Shown here: positions 1 through 4,446 of the stretch, piece after piece
Position numbering within the stretch: position 1 is the first letter of the stretch
Layout of the letters: each line of letters starts with the position of its first letter
NCBI GenBank assembly: GCA_023819025.1
Contig: JAMWDC010000183.1
Span: 1 to 5,091, forward strand
DNA length: 5,091 bases
Reading direction: 5' to 3'
DNA from: Candidatus Omnitrophota bacterium
Lineage (GTDB): Bacteria > Omnitrophota > Omnitrophia > Omnitrophales > Aquincolibacteriaceae
Made by a program: the position numbers and the translations under genes
The notes under the pieces: generated by a model
Told to the model about the DNA's origin: nothing
Seen by the model: the letters and a program-made list of their open reading frames with translations, nothing else
The model's database searches: none

Positions 1-55
1 ACATGAGAGTCTCCGGCATTGCCATGCGTATGGAGTTTCTAAAATCTCCTCATGC
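1..55 (-). other. Sequence downstream of the ABC-F gene with weak inverted repeats
   Basis: Past the ABC-F stop, the minus strand has a small hairpin GGAG-A-TTT/AAA-CTCC (32-49; seven pairs and one bulged base) nested inside CTCATG/CATGAG arms (2-7 and 49-54). No U-tract follows, so this is not a standard terminator. No gene is visible in the short stretch available. Confidence 0.3.
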
Positions 56-1927
56 CTAACCCTCAGGACGTCCCTGATACTGTTGCAGTTTTTCTTCGAG
101 GGAATACCATTCGTCCTCGGCTTCTTCGATTCGGGCTTGAAGCTCCTTCAGCCGCGTGTTGCGTTCCCTGGAATACCGAAAAGGATTCTGGGCAATCTCA
201 TCAAGAATCTTGGTGCGCTCGGCCATATAATGCTGCATGCGCTGTTCGACCTTATCCATGTTCTTCTTGATTTTTGCGATCTCGGATCGAAAGCCCCCTT
301 TTCTGGAGGATTTTCCGACCGTGCCTTTTTCGGGAGATTCTCGAATTTCAGCGTCTTTGCAATCCTCACCCTTTGGTTTTTGGGACAGTGCTTTCTTGGC
401 CGATGGCATCGGATCACTGAAGGCTGGATCTCCCTGCCCGCCGTGAGCCATCAGTTCCAAGTGATAGACGTAATCTTCATACGAGCCCGGATAACGGCTG
501 ATTTTTCCCCTCTTGACTTCCAGGATACTCGTGGCCAGGAGATTGACAAAGGTGCGGTCGTGGCTGATAAAAAACACAGTCCCCGGAAAATTTTTGAGTG
601 CGCGGCCTAGAGCCTCGACGGTCTCGAAATCCAGGTGGTTGGTCGGTTCGTCGAGCAAAAGGACCTGACTTTTGGAAAGCAAGAGACCGGCGAGAACCAA
701 CCGGGCGCGCTCCCCGCCGCTTAAGACCTTGACCTTTTTCTCGACATCGTCTCCTTTAAATAGAAAGCATCCGGCCATGGCCAGCACATCCTGATGGGTG
801 ACATCCGGTGCGCTTGAGCGCATCAGGTAGGCATCAATGTCATCCTCGGGATCCAGTAAGGAGAAAACATGCTGGGCGTAGTAAGCGACTTTCAGGCCGG
901 TCCCCCACCGAAACGTCCCGCTCTTGGGCGCGAGTTGCCCGGCCAAGGTTTTCAGAAACGTCGTCTTTCCTTCTCCGTTATCACCCAGGACCGCGACGTG
1001 TGCTCCGCGCTCGATATCGAAATGAATCCCCCGGGCAACGTCCTTTTCCGGATAACCGATCGCCAGATCCTCGCACGAAAGGGCAACGCCCGCTTTATCT
1101 TCGATGGGAGGAATCGTGATACGCACGGTACTCGCTGGATGCGCGATTTCGATGGTCTTGAGTTTTTCAAGCTGTTTTACTTTCGCTTGAGCCCGCGACG
1201 CCGTGGCCGCCTTCGCGCGGAATCGGTCAATAAACGCCTGCAGTTGCTCCCGCTTCTTTTCCACGCTACGGTTGAAGGCCTGTTTCTGCGCAATCTGTTC
1301 CTCCTTAAACTCGAAATATTCCTCGATGTCGCCCGGATAAAGCGTCAGCTGGCCGCCTTCACATTCCAATGTGTGATCACAAGTGCGTTTCAAAAATTCG
1401 CGGTCGTGAGAAACCACCAAGTAGCCGCCATGAAACCCCTGGAGGAACGTCTCCAGCAGAATCAAGGTACTCAAATCTAGGTAATTGCTCGGTTCGTCCA
1501 AAACCAGGAAGTTCGGCCTTCCCAAAAGCATGGCCGTGAGTTTGACTCGCGTCTGGTATCCACCCGGAAGCACCTGGATGGGTTGGGCAAGCATTTCATT
1601 TTTGATCTGAAACCGCGCGGCCATGGCGCCGCATTCCCAATGTTCCGCGCCCGTGGTGCGCATGAGAAAATCCACGGCCGTCTCTCCGGGCAGAAAATTG
1701 TCGTGCTGTTCGAGGTAACGCAGGCGAAGTGAGGTACTGCGCGTAATCGTTCCGCTGTCCGCGGTCTCATGACCGGTGAGGATCCTGCAGAGCGTGGTCT
1801 TGCCGGCGCCGTTTCTGCCGATGACACCAATCTTCTGATCGCTCGAAAATGCGGCGGAGGCATCGTCGAAGATCACCGCGGCGCCGTAGGCTTTATGCAG
1901 TTGTTTTATCTGAAGAAGTGCGGGCAT
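56..1927 (-). CDS. ABC-F family ATPase (ribosome-associated, duplicated ABC domains, C-terminal coiled coil)
   Basis: Soluble protein of 623 residues with two ABC ATPase domains and no membrane segment, the layout of ABC-F translation factors that bind the ribosomal E site. Domain 1 has Walker A GRNGAGKTT (37-45), a signature LPGGYQ (120-125; Pro replaces the usual Ser), Walker B FLVLDEP (140-146, catalytic Glu145) and switch SHD (173-175). A charged helical linker (about 205-260) includes RFRAKAATASRAQAKV, like the tRNA-contacting linker of YheS-type ABC-F proteins. Domain 2 has GDNGEGKTT (315-323), LSGGER (402-407), VLLLDEP (422-428, Glu427) and SHD (455-457). A low-complexity Lys/Glu/Ser stretch (500-540) leads to a coiled coil (about 545-617), as in Uup-like members. 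Both ATP sites look intact. I chose ATG at 1927 because it starts the usual M-x-x-L-x-I pattern; an in-frame TTG at 1948 would add seven residues that lie over the promoter -10 box. The specific ABC-F subgroup and substrate (tRNA, antibiotic, stalled ribosome) are not determined. Confidence 0.93.
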   Translation of the reverse strand: MPALLQIKQLHKAYGAAVIFDDASAAFSSDQKIGVIGRNGAGKTTLCRILTGHETADSGTITRSTSLRLRYLEQHDNFLPGETAVDFLMRTTGAEHWECGAMAARFQIKNEMLAQPIQVLPGGYQTRVKLTAMLLGRPNFLVLDEPSNYLDLSTLILLETFLQGFHGGYLVVSHDREFLKRTCDHTLECEGGQLTLYPGDIEEYFEFKEEQIAQKQAFNRSVEKKREQLQAFIDRFRAKAATASRAQAKVKQLEKLKTIEIAHPASTVRITIPPIEDKAGVALSCEDLAIGYPEKDVARGIHFDIERGAHVAVLGDNGEGKTTFLKTLAGQLAPKSGTFRWGTGLKVAYYAQHVFSLLDPEDDIDAYLMRSSAPDVTHQDVLAMAGCFLFKGDDVEKKVKVLSGGERARLVLAGLLLSKSQVLLLDEPTNHLDFETVEALGRALKNFPGTVFFISHDRTFVNLLATSILEVKRGKISRYPGSYEDYVYHLELMAHGGQGDPAFSDPMPSAKKALSQKPKGEDCKDAEIRESPEKGTVGKSSRKGGFRSEIAKIKKNMDKVEQRMQHYMAERTKILDEIAQNPFRYSRERNTRLKELQARIEEAEDEWYSLEEKLQQYQGRPEG

Positions 1928-1933
1928 GAGGTT

Positions 1934-1961
1934 ATTGTATCGGATCAAAGCCGAATTGCAA
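1934..1961 (-). promoter_or_regulatory. Sigma70-type promoter for the ABC-F gene, probably leaderless
   Basis: On the minus strand a -35 box TTGCAA (1956-1961, 4/6 consensus) is separated by 16 bases from a -10 box TACAAT (1934-1939, 5/6 consensus). Only six bases (AACCTC) lie between the -10 box and the ATG at 1927-1925, so a start 6-7 bases past the -10 box falls on or next to the A of the ATG. No Shine-Dalgarno sequence precedes the ATG. The two observations agree with a leaderless transcript. The 90-base gap after the NYN gene also contains a weak dyad (TCCC/GGGA), with no U-tract. Confidence 0.55.
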
Positions 1962-2017
1962 GACGCCGGAAAAGCCGCGGGGCAGGTCCCTGAAACGGGA
2001 TTCGCAGCATAACAATC

Positions 2018-2521
2018 TCAATCAATTTTTAAATGGCGTTTGTATTCCGCAGTAATCTCGCGAGCGAGAGCATCGGATACCTTTTTGGAGGACTCCGCGT
2101 ATGGCGAGCCGTCCCGCGACCGACGTTTCCGCATGAAGGCCGCATAAAATTCTGCCGCCGAAATGACCCTAGCCCCGAGCGCACGCGAATGATTGGAGAC
2201 ATAATGATCGTTGGAGACAACCACCACGGGAATTTTGAATCTCCGGGATTGCAGCATTTCAACGATCCGCTCATCCGCATCTTCACCCGTTTCCGTGTAA
2301 ACAACCTCGACCCCGCGAATTTTGGCGGGTTCCGAACTTGGGCAAACCTCGGTGGATCCGTCAAAAACGAGGATGATCTTTTCGACATCGCCCCGCTGTG
2401 CCTGATAGGCTTGGCAAAGCCGTATCAGATGCTCCCGCGAAGCCCGAAGACCTTTGTCCAGCGTTTCCTCAAGACAACGGATTGCATGGATAACATTGTA
2501 GGCATCGATGAGGATGACCAT
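2018..2521 (-). CDS. YacP/Rae1-like NYN-domain (PIN-like) putative endoribonuclease
   Basis: A 167-residue protein whose length and order of motifs fit the YacP-like NYN family. It begins with a beta strand and ILIDAYNVIH (4-12, acidic Asp6 and Asn9), then LVFDG (51-55, Asp54), VEVVYTETGEDADERI (71-86, Asp81 and Asp83) and VVVSNDHYVS (100-109, Asp105). These acidic residues should form the metal-binding pocket of a PIN-like nuclease. The tail (131-167) is basic and helical, suited to RNA or ribosome contact. The characterised relative is B. subtilis Rae1 (YacP), which cleaves mRNA in the ribosomal A site in a translation-dependent way; a shared activity here is inference. The ATG lies 12 bases after the stop of the small membrane gene, with only a distant AAGG (15 bases away), so it is probably translated by coupling or reinitiation. 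The ABC-F gene follows 90 bases downstream. Confidence 0.88.
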   Translation of the reverse strand: MVILIDAYNVIHAIRCLEETLDKGLRASREHLIRLCQAYQAQRGDVEKIILVFDGSTEVCPSSEPAKIRGVEVVYTETGEDADERIVEMLQSRRFKIPVVVVSNDHYVSNHSRALGARVISAAEFYAAFMRKRRSRDGSPYAESSKKVSDALAREITAEYKRHLKID

Positions 2522-2533
2522 AGGGCTTGCTTT

Positions 2534-2776
2534 TTACCTTTTCGGCGCGGGATTTTTCCGGACAAGATAACCGATCAACATCATGGTCAACTTGCCGACC
2601 AACCACACCAAAAACAACAAAAAAAGCAATCCCACGACGAGCTTCATAAAAAATCCCAGGATCAAAAAAAGTGGAAGGGCAACGACCGCCAAGACCCCAA
2701 AGATCGAGATCAGCGCAATGACCGCAAAACCCACGATCAAATTCAAAAGTTCATGGATTACCTTTTGGCGGTTCAT
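2534..2776 (-). CDS. Small two-helix membrane protein, function unknown
   Basis: An 80-residue, strongly hydrophobic protein that I do not recognise. A short polar N-terminus (MNRQKVIHE) leads into a first membrane segment at about 11-42, with a Pro at 35 and Gly residues. One Lys (45) separates it from a second segment at about 46-70, and the tail RKNPAPKR is basic, which suggests a cytoplasmic C-terminus. Both helices could form a tight hairpin, with both ends inside by the positive-inside rule. The ATG is preceded by AAAAAGG with seven bases of spacing, a sound ribosome-binding site. It is the first gene behind the promoter at 2871-2899 and lies 12 bases ahead of the NYN gene, so the two are almost certainly co-transcribed. 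Whether it anchors or regulates the nuclease cannot be told from sequence. Confidence 0.75.
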   Translation of the reverse strand: MNRQKVIHELLNLIVGFAVIALISIFGVLAVVALPLFLILGFFMKLVVGLLFLLFLVWLVGKLTMMLIGYLVRKNPAPKR

Positions 2777-2803
2777 GGATCGGCCTTTTTAGGGACAACA
2801 AAC

Positions 2804-2825
2804 GGCGGGTGTCTCCGAACCCGCC
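2804..2825 (-). promoter_or_regulatory. Hairpin in the 5' leader of the membrane protein / NYN transcript
   Basis: GGCGGGT (2804-2810) and ACCCGCC (2819-2825) form a perfect seven-pair GC-rich stem with an eight-base loop. In the predicted minus-strand transcript it lies inside the leader, about 16 bases upstream of the AAAGG ribosome-binding site. It has no U-tract on the minus strand. On the plus strand a T7 run starts only 10 bases after the stem, too far for a standard terminator. An mRNA-stability or leader-control role is possible. Confidence 0.35.
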
Positions 2826-2870
2826 CTTCCGAGTCTTTTTTTCGATCAATTTTTTCCGATTTCCAGTCCA

Positions 2871-2899
2871 ATGATAGTAAGGAATATCCCTTGAGGCAA
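2871..2899 (-). promoter_or_regulatory. Sigma70-type promoter for the membrane protein / NYN operon
   Basis: On the minus strand TTGCCT (2894-2899, 4/6 of the -35 consensus), a 17-base spacer and TATCAT (2871-2876, 5/6 of the -10 consensus) make a well-spaced promoter. The predicted start is near 2864, which gives a leader of about 88 bases before the ATG at 2776. No comparably good promoter was found for the plus-strand gene in the same gap. Confidence 0.5.
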
Positions 2900-2902
2900 G
2901 GG
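2888..2902. promoter_or_regulatory. 15-base dyad overlapping the -35 box (possible operator)
   Basis: The sequence CCCTTG-AGG-CAAGGG is a perfect six-base inverted repeat with a three-base centre. It covers the -35 hexamer of the minus-strand promoter and lies 49 bases before the ATG of the divergent plus-strand gene. The placement would suit a repressor site, but the dyad is short and could occur by chance. Confidence 0.25.
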
Positions 2903-2950
2903 GCATTTTGAGTCCACCGGTCTGAGAACACCCTGCGGAGGATGAACGAA

Positions 2951-3508
2951 ATGCTGAACATCATACGCGGCTTGGTTCTTATTGTTTTTATTGTGGTATT
3001 TTGCCTGGCTGTCGGCGTTCGATTTCATGCAGACGCATTCATGGAATTTCTCAACGGAGAATCGGGGAAAAGGTACTGTAAGGTGGATCTGAAGACGGGC
3101 GCATCCCTGGTGGGCGAGTTGCTTTACCATTCGGAAGATTCGGTCAAAATAAAATTCGAAGGCGGATCCTTGGCTTTTTCAGGCCATGAGATTATTCGAG
3201 TGACTGAAATCTCGCCTGAAGAATTCCGATCCGAAGCTTATCGGGATTTTGTACTGGCGCCCGTGTCCAAACCCATTTTTACGTACCGTCCCGAAGACAG
3301 CCTTCTCAAGGCTATCTTGCCTTCCGAAATCCATGTTTCCGTCCCGCTCCCTCGCGCGGCCGCGTCGGCAACCACAGAGGTGCACACAAACCAAACGGCA
3401 CAGCCCATGACCCCGGGGAACATGCAAGCCGCACTTCAAGCATCCCAGCAGGCAGAACAACAGAGAAAAAAAGCCGAGGCGATGGTCAGAGAGATGGACG
3501 TTTCCTGA
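2951..3508 (+). CDS. Membrane-anchored protein with a small SH3/Sm-like beta-barrel, function unknown
   Basis: A 185-residue protein from the chosen start. A single N-terminal membrane segment (about 7-24, LVLIVFIVVFCLAVGV) is followed by a beta-rich domain (about 42-86). That domain has the pattern V-D-L-K-T-G-A-S-L-x-G-E-L-L, then D-S-V-K-I-K-F and G-G-S-L-A-F, then H-E-I-I-R-V. This is the look of small SH3/Sm-like barrels in many uncharacterised envelope proteins, which begin with a K-x-G-x-x-x-x-G-x-L/I turn. Next come an acidic patch, a Pro/Thr/Ala-rich linker (131-155) and a Gln/Glu/Lys-rich helix (156-183) that may be a coiled coil. A GGAGG at 2937-2941 directly abuts the upstream ATG at 2942, which leaves no spacing, but stands nine bases before the ATG at 2951, so 2951 is the better start; the longer form adds MNE. 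It is divergent from the membrane/NYN operon, and its partner is unknown. Confidence 0.78.
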   Translation: MLNIIRGLVLIVFIVVFCLAVGVRFHADAFMEFLNGESGKRYCKVDLKTGASLVGELLYHSEDSVKIKFEGGSLAFSGHEIIRVTEISPEEFRSEAYRDFVLAPVSKPIFTYRPEDSLLKAILPSEIHVSVPLPRAAASATTEVHTNQTAQPMTPGNMQAALQASQQAEQQRKKAEAMVREMDVS

Positions 3509-3560
3509 GCATGCTGCCGAGCCCACCCCGGGGTGAACACTATTTTCAAGGAATCGTCCA

Positions 3561-3692
3561 GTGAAAGAAACATTCATTGTTGCAGGGGACCCCTGCGATT
3601 CCCTTAGGGGGCGGAACGCAACACTTTCTCCAAAATCCACCGAATTCTTCACCAAGATTCCGCAAGCCAAGCTTTTGGCATTCCCATTCTGA
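3561..3692 (+). CDS. Doubtful short ORF (43 codons, GTG start)
   Basis: A GTG at 3561 is preceded by AAGGA (3548-3552) with eight bases of spacing, a good ribosome-binding site. It opens a 43-codon frame that ends at TGA 3690-3692. The peptide starts MKETFIVAGDPCD (reading GTG as Met), continues through a basic middle (LRGRN, SPKSTEFFTK) and ends with a hydrophobic KLLAFPF. I recognise no family. The frame contains the GCAGGGG/CCCCTGC dyad, which would be unusual for constrained coding sequence. It lies 52 bases after the barrel gene in the same direction. It may be a real small gene, a remnant or chance. Confidence 0.2.
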   Translation: MKETFIVAGDPCDSLRGRNATLSPKSTEFFTKIPQAKLLAFPF

Positions 3693-3776
3693 AAACCTTA
3701 AGAGTGATCACGAGACAGGTTGGATGGAGGAAGTATGGAGCGAAGACCCGGGAAATCCCAAGCGGCGGGGGCCGTA

Positions 3777-3792
3777 ACATTCCATAGAATGT
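3777..3792 (-). terminator. Weak hairpin downstream of the isomerase gene
   Basis: ACATTC and GAATGT pair as a six-base stem with a four-base loop, 32 bases past the isomerase stop on the minus strand. There is no T-tract after it (TACGGCCCC follows), and the stem is AT-rich, so it is at most a weak 3' end or stability element. Confidence 0.15.
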
Positions 3793-3824
3793 ACTGCCCA
3801 AACGGGGATAGATCTCACGCTTGC

Positions 3825-4430
3825 TTAAGCTTCGTTGGTCACAACTTCCACGCGGATCATTTTCACTTCTTGAAGCGGTCTATCCTGGGCATCGCGCGGC
3901 GTATTGGCAATTTTTTCGACGACATCCATTCCTTTGGTGACACGGCCGAAAACCGAATGTTTCCGGTCAAGCCACGGCGTGGGTTTGACTGTGATGAAAA
4001 ACTGGCTGCCGTTGGTGTTCGGTCCGGCATTGGCCATCGAAAGAACGCCGGGGCGGTCATGGCGCAGTTGGTCCGAAAATTCGTCGGCAAATTGATACCC
4101 CGGCCCTCCCCGGCCTGTCCCCGTCGGGTCCCCGGTTTGGATCATAAAATCCGGAATCACACGGTGAAAGATGATGCCGTCATAAAAACCTTTTTGGGCC
4201 AGTTTCGTAAAGTTGTCCACGGTTTTGGGGGCTTCCTTTTTAAAGAGTTCAGCATCAATATCCCCGAAGGTGGTCGTCATCTTGATTTTCACGGGCATCT
4301 CTCCTTTTTGCTTTGCGGCACAGCTCGCACAGGACGCTGTAAGCGCCGGTTTTTTCACGTCTCCTGTTGCCGAGCATCCGGCCAGACAAAACAAGACCAT
4401 CCCCCAGGAAAGTGTGGTTGCGATTCTCAT
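3825..4430 (-). CDS. Cyclophilin-type peptidyl-prolyl cis-trans isomerase, lipoprotein
   Basis: A 201-residue lipoprotein that should speed proline isomerisation during folding of exported proteins. The signal peptide MRIATTLSWGMVLFCLAGC ends in a lipobox LAG|C (Cys19). The next residue is Ser, not Asp, so outer-membrane sorting facing the periplasm is expected in a diderm. A linker (20-46) carries a CxxC (Cys34, Cys37). The cyclophilin fold follows (about 47-199) with FHRVIPDFMIQTGDP (88-102; Arg90, Phe95 and Gln98 of the active site), GTGRGGPGY (104-112), NTNGSQFFI (138-146; Phe145) and PWLDRKHSVFGRV (152-164). It is a compact bacterial form of the family and looks intact. ATG at 4430 is chosen because GAGGAG lies ten bases upstream and the signal peptide then starts normally. 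The in-frame ATG at 4454 overlaps the end of the GH3 gene as ATGAATAA, has no clear ribosome-binding site and would add MNKRRSSF. Sixteen bases separate it from the GH3 stop, so an operon is likely. Confidence 0.93.
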   Translation of the reverse strand: MRIATTLSWGMVLFCLAGCSATGDVKKPALTASCASCAAKQKGEMPVKIKMTTTFGDIDAELFKKEAPKTVDNFTKLAQKGFYDGIIFHRVIPDFMIQTGDPTGTGRGGPGYQFADEFSDQLRHDRPGVLSMANAGPNTNGSQFFITVKPTPWLDRKHSVFGRVTKGMDVVEKIANTPRDAQDRPLQEVKMIRVEVVTNEA

Positions 4431-4446
4431 GAACGATGATCTCCTC

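Larger units (their letters stand above)
3509..3824. other. Convergent intergenic region with three short perfect dyads
   Basis: This 316-base gap separates the stop codons of the barrel protein (plus) and the isomerase (minus). It holds CACCCC-GGGGTG (3524-3535, a gapless 12-base palindrome 15 bases after the plus-strand stop), GCAGGGG-A-CCCCTGC (3582-3596, 15 bases) and ACATTC-CATA-GAATGT (3777-3792). None is followed by a U-tract on either strand, so no standard rho-independent terminator is visible. Apart from the doubtful short ORF at 3561-3692, I found no credible gene, tRNA or other known RNA here. Confidence 0.6.

Noticed and set aside
869..1480. Plus-strand frames inside the ABC-F gene
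   Set aside because: They are opposite-strand shadows of a conserved ABC-F coding sequence.
2804..2842. Plus-strand rho-independent terminator (GC stem followed by T7)
   Set aside because: Ten bases separate the stem from the T-run, and no plus-strand gene lies upstream to be terminated.
2033..2911. Long plus-strand frame of 292 codons
   Set aside because: It is antisense to the NYN and membrane genes, both of which have clear protein features. Its translation is Gln/Lys/Asp-rich and has no domain.
2773..2964. Minus-strand 63-codon frame whose TGA overlaps the ATG of the small membrane gene (ATGA)
   Set aside because: The frame covers the promoter boxes and the leader hairpin, has no ribosome-binding site at a sensible start, and its translation looks like random basic sequence. 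The neighbouring frame is equally open over the same stretch.
3179..3670. Minus-strand frame of 163 codons across the end of the barrel gene and the gap
   Set aside because: It is antisense to the barrel gene, has an irregular Cys/Arg/Gly-rich composition and no domain, and the plus-strand gene has a strong ribosome-binding site and a membrane anchor.
3509..3824. Structured RNA gene or tRNA in the convergent gap
   Set aside because: I found no tRNA-like arms, no 3' CCA and no recognisable core of RNase P, tmRNA or SRP RNA. Only short isolated dyads are present.
3720..4439. Plus-strand frame of 239 codons
   Set aside because: It is antisense to the cyclophilin gene, whose motifs are unmistakable, and shows no family features of its own.
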